Notes under the pieces: model-generated
What the model was told of the DNA's origin: nothing
Seen by the model: the letters and a program-made list of their open reading frames with translations, nothing else
Databases searched by the model: none
Shown: positions 32,656 through 45,234 of the stretch, one piece after another
Numbering within the stretch: position 1 is the first letter of the stretch
Layout: each line of letters starts with the position of its first letter
NCBI GenBank assembly: GCA_930367215.1
Contig: OV884059.1
Coordinates: 65,257,393 to 65,321,392 of the forward strand
From: Pollenia angustigena
Lineage: Eukaryota > Arthropoda > Insecta > Diptera > Polleniidae
Length of the DNA stretch: 64,000 bases
Direction of reading: 5' to 3'
Made by a program: the position numbers and the translations under genes

Positions 32656-35347
32656 CCCTAGGATTACCGGTAAAATGTTTCCACTAAATTCAGCTCTTGG
32701 TCTGGCCAGACCACAATGAGAATAACTAAAAACCCCAATTGAATAAAAAGTAAATAAGTACATTTATATGCTTATTTTTTAAGTTCTATCTATTTATTAT
32801 ATAATTTTACTTATTTTTTTTTTTTATAATACATCACAGTCGTTGCAAACATAATTTTTAATTTCTTTGCCATGTTGCAGGCACATAGCTTTTCCACATT
32901 TACCACAGCTAAAACGGGTTTTGCGTTTTGTTTTTGTTAGTAAATTGCACTTAACGCATAATGGGCGGTAATTGTTTGAAGATGTTGGAAAAGGTACCGT
33001 TTCCAACTGCGATAGGGTTGGTTCATTACAAGGTTGTTGTGTTTGGCCCTAAGTAAATATATTATAAATATTACATTTTTATTTGTTGACAAATGTATAA
33101 ATACTTACATAAACATTGAATTTTGCAATAGCATTTCTGATGTGTGGAAAACGCATTACATGAGAATTGGTACTTCGCAGCTCCATGTGTGGGAGCACCA
33201 GCTGATTAACTAATTCGACAAGAAATCGACGACGGCGATCTGTTTGTTTTAAATTTACCAAGTCCTTGTAAATCAGAAAGGAAGCTAAACCAGATATGTC
33301 CAGCATATTGTAAAACATGGCCAATGACCAGCGCTTGGTTCCACGTTTACAGCTGTAGTATGATAACATTTGATCCATGGTATCAACTCCAGCTTTATTT
33401 TGGTTATAGTCTATGATTTGATTAGGTTTCTTTGAAGCGTTCAATCTGGTTGCTCTACCTGGCTCATCTTCCGCTGTTATGTATTCTGTGATGATATTTG
33501 TGTAATGTTCTGTTGATAATAGTACAACAGCCTTGTTTTTTTTTTGGTACATATGAACAGAGAGCATGCTTATCCTTAGTAGCCAAATAAAGTTTCGCAT
33601 ACTGGACGCTTGCTTGATTTTTTAAATAAATTTGGCACAAAAGTTTTATTACTTCGAACGGTTCCAACAAGAGCTAAGCGGACTTCCATCAATCTCTGTG
33701 CAAGTGTCAGACTTGTGAAAAAATTATCACAGTACACAGTACGTCCTGTATGAAAATACTTTATTGACAAATCCATCACAACTCTCTCCCCCTGGTTTAC
33801 TTCTCGAATGCCATCAGGTTGTTTGCCTGTGTAAATTTGGCCTTTCAAGGGATATTTTGTTTTCGAGTCACATATCCACCAAATTTTAATGCCATACTTG
33901 GCTGGCTTTGATGGAATAAATTGTGTGAATCGCGTACGTCCTCGAAAAGGAAAAAGCTGTTCATCCACGGTTAGGTTTGCCCCTGGAGTGTATGAAGATT
34001 CCAAATTAGCAATAAGCATCAACCAAAGATCGTCTATTGCGGCTGATTTGCTCAATTCTTGGCGTAGTGGCCTAGTGTTTGCGTTGTCAAATGAACCGTA
34101 GCAATAAAGTAAATCGTTCTCTTGACATTGCAGCCTTATACACGTCATGGTGATATGGTGCCCACAATTCTTTAACAGGTTGGGTTGCACATTTAAAAAC
34201 CCCGGCAAACAAAAGCAATCCAAAAAATGCGTATATTTCTTTTTCGTGCGTTGGCTCCCATTCTATGGGTTCTTTCATTGGGTCCTTTGTATTCAAAACA
34301 ATATAAACCTCTTTGGCCTTGCGGTTGTTTTCTCGAACAATAATGCTTACCATTTCAGGTGTAAAAATTTCTCTAAAAATTTGAGCAGGATTAGGCAGAA
34401 AGTGGCGCGATGGCCCAGTTTTCATGGCGACAGGAATGTTATGTGCGAATTTTCTGCCTGTTTTCGGTGGTTGCGATATCCAAATAATACCAGCTTTACT
34501 TGAGTATTGCCCAGCTTTACCTTTAGCATGTTCGGCAAGTTCATCTTTGTGTTCTTTAGCATTCTCATCGCCTTCATCATCAGTAAATTCTTCACCATGC
34601 TCTACAATGAAATCTTCAGTTTCTGCATCAGACGCACAATCTCCGGCAATTGTCTGCGGTACGAAATCATTGTCTTCATCACTCTCAGAAAATAATCCAT
34701 TTCCATCATCATCACTATTGCATAGATAATCCATCATCTTATCTTCAGCTTGTTTTTTTTTCACCAGGTGATAAACGCTGGAATCTGGCTGGTTTATTCA
34801 AAACCATGTCCACAACATCCAATCCTGATTTCTTATCACCTTCCATTTATTTATTATTTTATTATGTAACACAGTAAAAAACTTATAACAATTCAAAATT
34901 CCTAAAAAAAATTCTGACACAGATTAGTTTTCTATTCTTGCAACTCAAGAGCACAAATATGACTGCTTTACAACTCTAAATTTACTTAGTTTGCATTGTC
35001 AAAGTGTTTTGCAAATCAAATTGTCCGTTACTAAATTTTTTTATAAAACACACAAAACCTAAAAACAAAACACAAAAATAAAATTTCGTCGTCAAGTCAA
35101 AAAAAAAAACAAATACAATACTTCATGGTCCAGCCAGACCAAGATGGTAATTTGGTAGATGTTTACGTAAAAATGGAATTTCACCCCCCAAATTTGCTCC
35201 GATCGATTCCAAATCAATTTTATTCGATTCAGAACATATCATTTATAGAATTCACGTACCTCTTTTTTTTATTTTTTGTTCTGATGGAAAGATATAGCAA
35301 GCAAAACACAAATTTGGTCTGGCCAGACCAAGATGGTAATCCTAGGG
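32656..35347 (-). mobile_element. piggyBac transposon with intact ends
   Basis: The ends CCCTAGGATTACC and GGTAATCCTAGGG are exact 13-bp inverted repeats flanked by TTAA (32652-32655 and 35348-35351), the signature of piggyBac. A perfect 16-bp palindrome TGGTCTGGCCAGACCA lies about 42 bp from the left end (32698-32713) and 17 bp from the right end (35315-35330). A degenerate third copy is near 35124. Both right-side copies are followed by AGATGGTAAT. The length, 2,692 bp, fits a complete autonomous element. The transposase gene runs on the minus strand and is broken. Confidence 0.93.
32824..34846 (-). pseudogene. piggyBac transposase (frameshifted)
   Basis: The likely start is ATG 34846 (MEGDKKSGLDVVDM), followed by an acidic N-terminus. 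The frame shifts in a 9-A run at 34753-34761. The DDE core shows the three acidic regions: VDEQLFPFRGR (first Asp), VYCDNFFTS (second), and AGVDTMDQML (third, DxxD). WSLAMFYNMLDISG follows. Other lesions: a short indel near 34100 after LLLRFI, a shift near 33580, and a shift in the A run near 33536-33546. A 60-bp intron (33049-33108, GTAAGT...CTTAG) separates a final exon encoding a Cys-rich domain (CVKCN, CGKCGKAMC, CNDCD), which binds the ends. The stop is near 32824. Four shifts, mostly in homopolymers, suggest recent death or sequencing errors. Confidence 0.88.
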
Positions 35348-35351
35348 TTAA

Positions 35352-37688
35352 GTGAAAATCGCAAAATGCCGCTTAACTTTACTAAGTCTCTTGTTTTCGA
35401 CATAAATGGTGTTAGGCAAACCATGTACTTTTGATGTATGTTGAAATCAAAGTATCACTCGTTTCCTGCCATACACTAACACTTTTTACCTTCCTAAATA
35501 TTTCATCGTTAATGTCCATCAAACATAAATCCAAATAACAAAATAATTCGGTAATAATGATGACTTTCCATTAACGGCAACAAAAGAGGGGTTTATTTTA
35601 TACACTCTCGCCGTGTAAACGATGTCATGGTCTTGTTTACCATTTTATGGCTTTTCATAATCTTTGGCCATAAAACTCTTTATGTGCTGGCAAAGAAACC
35701 AAAAATTACAGAAACACTAATAAAATCCAATAAACATTCTTTTGGTGTAATAATGCTCGTTCCTTTTTAAGGTTTTCGTTTTGTTTTATTCCTGTTCCCT
35801 ACTTTGGTGACAATACGCGTTAATTCAATTACATTTCAATCACAAATCACTGCTCAAGTAACTGAAAAGAAGTTGTTAAAACACAGAAACAAAAAAAAAT
35901 ACCAAAACAGAAATTCGTAAAATCACACACATGTACAGAATGAAAGCAAATAATCGTTTATCCTTTAAATATACAAACATACATAAAGATTATTTACTGA
36001 TTATTGTATCCTTAGAACGTTTTTAAAGAGTCCTATAGGTAACTTTTACTCATCTTGGCAATGTTTACATGACTACAAACAAATGCATGTGTGTGTGTAA
36101 AGGAGTGTAAACAATTTTGTATTTCTATGTGTAATTGTGTGTATACGAGTTCATTGTATTTTCTTTTATTTTCCTTCTTAAGAAGAAAACATCTGCCAAA
36201 CTGTGAATCTCATCAAGTCAGCCATCATTTGCCTCATAAAAGGAAAAATATACTGAAAAAAGAAGTCTGAACTTGTTTCACAATTTTGTCAAAGACGGCA
36301 CATCATCGCCATCAGCACAACAAACAATGTGGGTACGTCTAAATATTTGTTGGTTCATTGTACCTTAATTTGTTCAGAAGTAAGTTGGAGGTAAAAGCTA
36401 CAAAAAAAACCCAATTACCAAAATCATAGGGGGTAATAAAACTCCATAATCTATTAGTCTTTTACCGTTCCTTTCGCTTTTTCTTTTATTTTAAAAATAT
36501 GTTTGAACACATAAAATCAAAACATTCCCTTATTTGAGTGTTAAAGTAATGATTACTAGTCCTTGTGTGTAATAAAATTAAAGATCTAATGGAATTCTTC
36601 TTTTAAAATCATTTATTATACATAGTTTGAGAGTCAACTTAAAAATTCAAATGCAGCCATATAATTTTGATAATCTGGTTTTTTCTGCCCAAAGGAGTGG
36701 TTTAATAAAAGTAAATAAAACTGTTCTTTCAAAGTTATCTCGGGAAAAACATTTTTAGGAACTTTAAATCTTGTTAAAATCGCTATAAAAACAAAATTGG
36801 TGATGAAGAATTTTGGACACGAATTAATTTTTTGTTCTGTGCTTAAAAATAATTTCACTCAGGAATTTAACTTCAAAACACAATCAAATTGTAAAATTTA
36901 TTTGTAACTCCGATTTCCTCCGGGGTTGATGGAATCATCTTAAGAATATTGCATCTTTTGGAATTGCATTTTTCGGGGAAATTGACTGCACAATATCTAT
37001 AATTTTCTATAAAATTCTATAAAAAACCCAATGTTGATAGATGTCAGAAGATCTTAACGTTCTCTTGAGATAACGGCTAACTAGAGCTAATATGTCGTAG
37101 CACGGAAGTCAGTAGCATCCGGTGGCATTCTGTATACTTTTTGCGGGAAATTCTTTCTATGCTTTTCCGCAGAAAAGTTGCTTTCGGGGATCACGTGGTA
37201 TCCTGAAAATTAATTTTCAAATTTTCGTTTGGAAAAGAAAGTTAAAGTAAGATTAAAAGTAAAATTCTTAAAGGAGTTCTATTATACATGACTCAAACTA
37301 TGCGACGTCACCCTGCATGCAACAAGATTCGTATTTTGGTTTGATGCTCTTCGAAAACCCGTACACGTTCAGACGTTACGTTAGTTGCTACAAGGCACTA
37401 GTTATGATCTGCCGTTTTACAATTAAATTAAAATTTTATTAATCAATTTCAAAAATGTTTACGAAATATATTAAAGAGGTAGCGTGTTTACACCTATCGA
37501 CCAAATTTCTGCTTTATGAAATACTTTTGTGTTACATTTCGCATAGTGTGAACAAGTCTAAAATGAGATGTCTCCTGATTCAAACAGATTTTGTCATATG
37601 TTGTGTTTTTATAATAATAAAGAGGCACTTCAAATTGTGGCTTGAAGTAACATTTCGTGCATCATTGTTCACCCCGGTGGCGTGTTTA
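35352..37688. other. Long non-coding stretch
   Basis: No gene, RNA signature or closable inverted-repeat element. It is likely host intergenic or intronic DNA. Confidence 0.4.
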
Positions 37689-38135
37689 CACCACCTAAAA
37701 ATAATTGATAATTTTGTTACAAAAAGTTACATAGATAGCGGAAAAATGCACGAAATGATATAAGATTTTGCATAAATTCGTTTGATTCGACTGAAAATCA
37801 CGATGTAAAATTTCGCGAAGAGCCGCCCATAATTTACACTAGGCCCCATATAAGCCCTACTCCCGGAAAACAGTATAGTACGCCTAAAACCCTAATTAAT
37901 AATGCTATCATTACAATTTTGGCACGTAACAGTTTTATAGGGCTGGAAACAAGACTGTAAAATTTCGTGAAGAGCCGCCCATAATTTACCCTAGGCCCCA
38001 AATAAACCCTACTACCGGAAAACAGTTTAGTACGCCTAAAACCATAATTAATAACGACTAGAAATTTCACTTATGAATTTCGTGATGATCGGTCAATAAT
38101 TAACTATAGGCCCCATATGAAGCCCACTCTGGTAA
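37689..38135 (+). repeat. Truncated copy of the 152-bp tandem-unit repeat
   Basis: It starts abruptly with CACCTAAAAATAATTGATAA, matching the interior of the repeats at 26.9 and 41.5 kb. It holds about two and a half units with TTTCGCGAAGAGC and CCCCATATAAGCCC. The conserved head and tail are both missing. Confidence 0.75.
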
Positions 38136-38612
38136 ATTAATTAGGATGGAGGTTAACATGGGACCTAGGTTCAATTTGGACCTCCAAGGACAACGTTTTG
38201 TCGTGAAAAAAAAATTATTTTAATTGCAATTAAATAAGTTTGCACCAAATTTAATCTAAATACCAACATAATAAGAAGTTTTATGACACAAAGACCCTAT
38301 TCCGCAAATAATCTTGTATGGGGGCTATGTAAACTTATGGACCGGTTCGCCCCATTTGCAATATTCTTTGTCCTTGTGCCAATTAAAGCCTATGTACCAT
38401 TCAAATGACCTCTAAAATTTTGACTTGTACTTTGCCCACAAGGTTTACATAGACAGCCAGCCAGCCGGACGGGCATCGTTTATTCGAAGCAGAAAGTGAT
38501 TCTAAGTCGATCGGTATAGTTAAAGGTGGGTTTGGCCCAATATTTTAAGGTATTCAAAACATCAGCGTAAATACATAATACCCTCTCCACTATTGTGGTG
38601 TGGGTATAAAAA
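38136..38612 (-). repeat. Dispersed repeat, reverse orientation
   Basis: Read on the minus strand it begins TTTTATACCCACACCACAAT and AGTGGAGAGGGTATTATG. It includes CGTCCGGCTGGCTGGCTGTC, like the repeat that starts at 43812 on the plus strand. The other end is not clear. Confidence 0.6.
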
Positions 38613-41205
38613 ATTATAAGCCATATAAACCACCATACCATGTATAACATTTATCAAGACAAATATAGCACCCAAGAATAATTTCGTAAATAACTATATA
38701 CAAATTGTTTGTTACTTAAATTAGTTAACAATTAGCAAATACATATTTTAATAGTGGGTTTGTGGTACTGAATTAAATATTTTTTACGATATTCCAACCC
38801 AGCAAGCAAAATACTTCGACGTTGTCTGAATCAGACATTTGCTGCAAATGTCAGTCTACACTCTCAGACACTTCGCTTAGATTAATGCCAGACATTGAAT
38901 ATACGTACATATTATCTGGCCGCGTTTTGATCGATTTCGCGTGGATAAATTGGAGGAATTTATGCACCGATATGTCTAATCGATTTCTAATGGAATTCAA
39001 ATAAACACATAAATTGGTCTTAGTTGTTTTTTTTTTTTTGTGACAATAATGGAAATTGTCATTAAGTGAAAATATTTTATACATGGTATGTTCATATGTT
39101 TGTATGTTTGTGTGTTCATGAAAATTTGTAATTATAAACTTGTAATTTGCAATAAAATTAAAGGCTTCTTACAGAAATTCGATTAGAATTATATTCCATA
39201 TTGTTTAAGTTATCTGCTATAAAAAAAGAGGAATATCCGCTAACACATCCGAATTCCCCTAACCCTTTTCGTTAGATTTCCATCAGAAATGCCGGCAAGA
39301 AAAACAGAGTTTCATACATTTTTGGATCAGAAATCTTAAGAATTCGTATGCGATTCCAAGTATTTTGTCGACATTAGATATTTAATACATACATATTATG
39401 TATCTGGAAGACTTCAGACTATTTTGCAGATAGTGGATACTTGTTTAATAAAAAAGATTGTTAAAATTATAAAAAAAATTTAATTTTCTATTTCTGTTGG
39501 TTAATATAAAATGTATTGCAAATGAATTTGGTGCAAAATTAATTCTTGTTTTAAAAATTTGTCGAATTGTTCCTTCTTTTTTTTCGTTTCAGAACTGGAA
39601 TTATCATTAAAACCAGACTATACAAGTGGATTAAAAGATAGAGCTTCCTAAGCAACGCATAGAAATTCTTCAGCACTCTTTTTAATAAAAAGTCCTTTAA
39701 AACCTATAAGACCATTTAAAATGTATGAAGGCTCAGACACTCATACTCTCAACACCTAGACATTCAATGTTTCAGAAAGTCTTTATTATCTAAACAATTT
39801 TTTTTTTATTTTTAATTCAGTTTTTAGTAATTAATCACACTCAACATTAGTTTTTTACTTTTCCCCTGTAAAATTATAAAGAATTAATGCTGTAGACTTA
39901 AAAATTTACACCTTTTGAAAAGAATAAAATTTGTTGATTTATGGTGGAGGTAAATGAATGGACAATCTTAGGAATCGTACTTTGCACTCGTAATACGAAA
40001 CTAAAACTTCTTTTAGGTTGTCTTGCAGGGAACATAATTGGTTTTTATAAGTATCTTTTGGTCATAAAATACATATAAAAATAGAAACACTCAAGTTGAC
40101 TAACTTCTATAAGAAAAAAAGTATTCCCCCCATTTTGCATTAAAAGTCAATTACAATTTAATGACTTTGTTTGTTGTTGTAGCTGCTGCTACTGCTGTGT
40201 TTTTTGTATCTTGACATTCGCACTTAAAGTTAAAAACTTGCTTGAACGTTGAAAATGTTGGATTGCAAATGCAGTTTGTACCTGCAAGATGTACTACGAA
40301 GTGTTTTGAATGGTTTGGGCAAGTTGAGTCAGTCAAACATGATCTTCACAATAGCATATAACTGTTGGTTGCAACAGCAGCATGCAATAATATTTTAACA
40401 TTACATTACTCATTAGTTCTACTTACAATTCATTCACATACATACATACAAACAGTATTGCACACATGCAGCCCATAAACATATTTATATGTGGTAAATA
40501 ATAAAGCTTGCAACGCTTTTTCGTACTATTCATCAAGGAGTTTATTTTATTGCGTGTTCGCGCTACTTCATCTTACACGTACTTCGTAGTACCCAATAAA
40601 TTTTATGTACTTCATGCAACATCTTGTTCAGCAAATGCGGCTTAGGTAAATTATTAGTTACATTTGTATTAACACACTTGCATTCATATTCATTTCTTTA
40701 TTTATGCTTAGAAAACAGAAGTTAAACTGAAATTGAAATGATTAGATAAGGACATGCCTTGTAATCTTCATTCGTTAATACATTTCGGCACTTAGTAGTT
40801 CTTCCTCTGGATATCATGGTAATTTTTCTTGTACATATTAGTTTCTCAGGTAACATTAAAATATTGGACACTGATAGAGTTGAATATTTTAAACAAATGT
40901 TAGTGACTATTTTCGTGATGATTAGTGTATCATCTGAACGTTCACGCCCATTGCAACTCAGAGTGAAGGAAAAGTTTTCAGTCATCAACAAATTCCTACT
41001 GAAGATGCTATAATTCGATAGATCCGAGCTGTATAAATTTTCTATTGACTGTCATTCCATATAACAACGAGCCTGCATTGTTACACATCCATACATATGA
41101 AAAAGCCTTCCGTTATGTTCTTTGTTTTTGATTTTTTTTACATTTTATGGGTTACGCATGTGCGAATAGAAAATCAGTTTTAATTTAAAGTTAAGCTTTA
41201 TTATT
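38613..41205. other. Long non-coding stretch
   Basis: No gene or repeat I can name. CAGACATT words recur at 38830-38900 and AGACATTCAATG at about 39758, possibly a decayed inverted-repeat element. Confidence 0.35.
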
Positions 41206-43161
41206 ATACCCTCCACCACAATTAGTTGTGTAGAGGGTATACTAAGTTTGTCATTCCGTATGAAACTTTTTTGTTATTCATCTCAGACCCCATAAAGTAA
41301 TATTCTGGGTCCTTGAGTAATTCTAAGTCGATTTTGCCATGTCCGCCTGTCTGTCCGTCTATCAGTCTGTCCGTCTGTTGAAAACACGCTCACTTTCGAA
41401 AAACTAAAAAAAACTAAACAAGCTTGGTGTCAAATTGCTTGTAGTTATCCTAAGCAGTTTGGGATTCATATCCAGCAAAATCGGTTCAGTAGGATCAGAG
41501 CTATGAATCAAAATGTGGAACCACCACCTAAAAAAAATTGATAATTTTGTTACAAAAAATAACATAAATACTGGAACAAGGCACGGAATGAGATAAGATT
41601 TTGCAAAAATTTGTTTTATTTGACTGGAAATCACGCTGTTAAATTTCGTCATGATCCGTCCATAATTTACCCTAAGCCCCGTATAAACAATACTCCCGGA
41701 AAAAAGTTTAGTACGCCTAAAACCGTAAAAAATAACGCTAGCGTAACAAAATTTGGTAGGTCACAGTTTTTTAGGACTGAAAATAACACTGCGAAATTTC
41801 GTGACGATCGGTCTAAAATTTACCTTAGGCCCCATATAAACCCTACTACCGGAAAACAGTTTAGAACGTTTAAAACCGTCAAAAATAATGCAATCATAAC
41901 AAATTTTGGCTCGTCACAGTTTTATAGGACTATAAATGATACTGTGAAATTTCGTGAATATCGGTACATAAGTTACGCTAGGCCCCATAGAAACCCTACT
42001 CCCGGAAAACAGTTAAGTACACCTAAAACCATAATTAACAATCCTATCACTAGTAATAAGACTGCGAATTTCATGAAGATCGGTCCATAATTTTCCCTAG
42101 GCCCCATATAAACCCAACTCCGGAAAACAGTTAAGTACGCCTAAAACCGTAAAAAAAATTTCTATAATAACAAAATTAAGTACATCACAGTTTTATAAAA
42201 CAAGAAATGACATTGTGAAATTTCGTGATGATCGGTCCATAATTTACCCTAGGCCCCATATAAACCTTACTCCCGGAAAACAGTTTAGAGAGCCTAAAAC
42301 CATAAAAAATAATGCTATCATAACAAAATTTGGTACATCACATTTTTATAGAAGTAGAAATGACACTGTGAAATTTCGTGAAGATCGGTGCATAATTTAA
42401 CATAAGCCCCATAAGCCTAAAACCGTAGCAGATATAGAAATTGCGGTAAACTTTCTTTCAGCTTAGCTTCATATGAGCAGAAAAAATTTTATGCAATTTT
42501 ATAATATACGGTCCATAATTTACCTTAGATCCCATTTTAGCAGCCTTCTGAAATTCAGTGCAAACGCTTAAACTAATTGCACCGCAGCATTGAAATTTAT
42601 GTTTTTTAATACCAGAAATCACTCTGCAGATTTTGGGATGATTGGTTCATAGCTTACCATGGCTCCAATATAAATTGCTCTCCTGAAAATCATTTAAGTT
42701 CAGCTTAAACTGTTACGAATCATGATATTTTACTCAAGCTTTTCTACTGGCTTGACGGTCAATAATTTAATTTAGTTTTAAACCGCAACCAATTTTAATG
42801 CATATATCTGTTTTTATAAAGATTATAATAATCAACATTTTTTTTTATTTTTCGAATTTATTCTATGAGCTAAATAATAGCTCTGGTAGTGTATAAAGTC
42901 ATTTCTGAATAATTGAAGGAATAGGACTATTACAAAAAAGCTTTATAAAGTACATAACTGAAATTTAGCTCATAGAATAAGTTCGAAAAATAAAAAAAAA
43001 ATGTTGAGTATAATATAAAGTAACTTGCGAAAGAAAATAATTCCCAGTTTCGATTATAATAATAAATAGACATCATACAGATATTACTCCTAAAAGAATC
43101 GAGCTGTCGGTAGAGGGTATCAAAGATTCGGCATAGCCGAATATATCACTCTAACTTGTTT
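41206..43161 (+). mobile_element. Dispersed fly repeat with ~152-bp tandem units (copy 2)
   Basis: Same head (TATACCCTCCACCACAATTA) and tail (CGAATATATCACTCTAACTTG) as 26570-27979. About six tandem units lie at 41640-42420, one truncated near 42066. An additional downstream segment (42420-43080) absent from copy 1 includes a nested palindromic repeat at 42833-43006. Confidence 0.8.
42833..43006. repeat. Palindromic mini-element, ~43-bp arms
   Basis: CAACATTTTTTTTTATTTTTC continuing through TTATTCTATGAGCTAAAT is mirrored by ATTTAGCTCATAGAATAAGT through AATGTTG, with about 87 bp between the arms. At 174 bp without coding capacity it is probably a small foldback MITE inside the larger repeat. 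Confidence 0.75.
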
Positions 43162-43811
43162 TTTTTTTTTTTTTGTCAATCGTGTTTTTATTTTGGTGGT
43201 GGACTTGTCTGATGTTTTTAAACATCGTTCTGTTCGCCGCCGGGTGTATTCAAATTTATTACCTTGTCTGAAAATTAAGAAGGTTTCCGACGTACAACTT
43301 TTATGTTTTAAGTTTTAATAGATATTTTTAAGCGGCCTTTAAGATTTATGCGAGTTTTGAACTTTATTTAAGCGAATAGGTCATAATTGTGAGAAGTAAG
43401 AGTTATAGGAATACATACATACATAAGTATACATTTTAAGAATTAAGTTTTTGAATTTAATAAATTTTTATTTTAATTTACAAAATCATTTTTCCATTTT
43501 ATGTTTTTAATTTATTGGAAGCATATTGATTTTGGAAATTTTTCCCAACTAAATCTCATCACAGAAAATAAATCACTATACAAACCCTTTATTCTTATTT
43601 AGTTTTCTTTTCTGACAAAAATGTTCCATGTATGCTACCATTCGCGCGAGTTTTTGTTTTATTCTAAAAATATATGCAAAAATGTGAAAAGTTGACGTTT
43701 TTCTTTCTAAATACATATTTGTTCCATTTCTTACCCGCAGTTATAATTGAGTGTGAGATAATACCCTTTTTTGTTCTGCGTAAAGTACTTTTTTATTCAA
43801 GCAAGTATTTT
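43162..43811. other. Non-coding stretch
   Basis: No supported feature. Confidence 0.3.
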
Positions 43812-44321
43812 TATACCCAAACCACACTAGTGGAGAGGGTATTATGCATTTGGCTGATGTGTGTAACGCCTTTCAATATTGGTCCTAACGATGTCCGTCC
43901 GGCTGGCTGGCAGGCAGGCAGGCAGGCAGGCAGGCAGGCTAGCAGTTCATGGTCGCAATTTTAGAGATAATTTGATTAAATTTGGGACTTAGATTCTTAT
44001 TGGCACAAGGACCAAGCCTGTTAAAAACGGGCCAAATCGTAGGACCACGAGGGAAGATAGGGGGGAATTTCTTCCTCTCAGAAACTATCTAACCGATTTT
44101 AATGAAATTTAGAACATAGATAGATCCATATCTATATGGACACATAAGCTATACAGTTTTGCAAAAATAGGACCACAAGGGGAGGTAGGGGGCAATTTAT
44201 GCCTCTCACAAATTTTCAACCCGATTTTAATGAAGTTTATAAACATAGATAAATCCATATTTATATGGACATACAAGCAGGATGTGGTCGGGCCTGACCG
44301 ACTTTACTTTCTTACTTGTTT
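43812..44321 (+). mobile_element. Dispersed fly repeat with GGCA microsatellite
   Basis: It begins TATACCCAAACCACACTAGT and GGAGAGGGTATTATGC and ends GACCGACTTTACTTTCTTACTTG. A (CAGG)n tract lies at 43911-43938, after GTCCGTCCGGCTGGCTGG. Two related units of about 130 bp (AGGACCACGAGGGAAGATAG and AGGACCACAAGGGGAGGTAG) repeat inside. It belongs to the same broad group as the TATACCC...ACTTG repeats. Confidence 0.7.
43901..43940 (+). repeat. GGCT/GGCA microsatellite
   Basis: GGCTGGCTGG followed by seven CAGG units, within the dispersed repeat. Confidence 0.9.
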
Positions 44322-44732
44322 TTATAAATTTTTTTCTTGTGTTTGCGTTCAATTTGTGTTATATTGTGATGGATATAAAAACTTTTTGTTTTTCGTATGT
44401 TTTACTTTTATTTAATAAAATGTTTTTTTAGGCGCAAAATTTCTAACAACAGCTGACATTAATTATTAAAAATCAGTACTGTTAACGCTTATGGAATTCA
44501 AAGAGAATTAAGTGTTGAAAATTGCTACATGCGTGGTGAACATCGCTTTTAGTATAAACTTTGCATTCAATATTTAACACGCTAAATACACATTAGTGTT
44601 GAGTGTAAAACGTAGCTATAATTTTATTCCATTGTAATTTAGAAAAATGTATCACTTTGTAAGGTTAAGTGTAACCAGATTAATATATAACACAATTAGA
44701 AAAGAAAACACCATTTGTCTTACCCTACGTTT

Positions 44733-45204
44733 CTACATGCAAGTAATTACTTGCAAGTAGTGTATACGTATTATCAACGAAAAATCGCCCTTATTTTCAG
44801 CTTTTTTTGCCAATCCTTTGTTGGCGTTACTTCGTTTAGCTGTTGATTTCGCTGCTAGTTTTGGAAAGAAATCGCATTGAGTAGAGGGAGAAAACTTTTT
44901 CAACTTGAGATGCGATCTTGATGAGAGCACTGGAGACTATACTTCGCTGCATTTCTTTTGAGGTTTGCTCTAACACCATCATATGCTCCTTTACCATGAG
45001 CAGTATGATGAAAATGCCACTTAGCTCTTCCCTACACGACCCACAAATTTTCCACCGTTTTGACAGCGTAGGGAATTTTTTTAAGAAGCCGTCGGAAATA
45101 TTTCGCATATCCGATGATCTGTAAACTTTTTTGTTTAAGGGATTAAAACAAAAAGAAACAAATATATCACTTTGAAGCTTTGCCTTTTTCGGAGCTGTAG
45201 ACAT
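44733..45204 (-). pseudogene. N-terminal fragment of an unclassified transposon protein
   Basis: Read on the minus strand from ATG 45204: STAPKKAKLQSDIFVSFCFN, then LKKFPTLSKRWKICGSCREEL, a single CxxC preceded by a basic stretch, then a helical segment. A frame change near 44900 moves into LKKFSPSTQCDFF and AAKSTAKRSNANKG. The order 'CNPL..., FP.LS..., ICxxCR' resembles the start of the multicopy uncharacterised family seen at 17976-24350; this is recollection only. No ends or later exons are seen. It may be a solo exon of a dead element or a diverged host gene. Confidence 0.35.
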
Positions 45205-45234
45205 TGTAAAAATTAATAATGTTAATAACACACG

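Noticed and set aside
33889..34877. Plus-strand frames over 33.9-34.9 kb
   Set aside because: Antisense to the piggyBac transposase; no family signature of their own.
38822..39004. 60-codon plus-strand frame starting MSESDICCKC
   Set aside because: A lone CCxC without further context; the sequence repeats CAGACATT words and looks non-coding.
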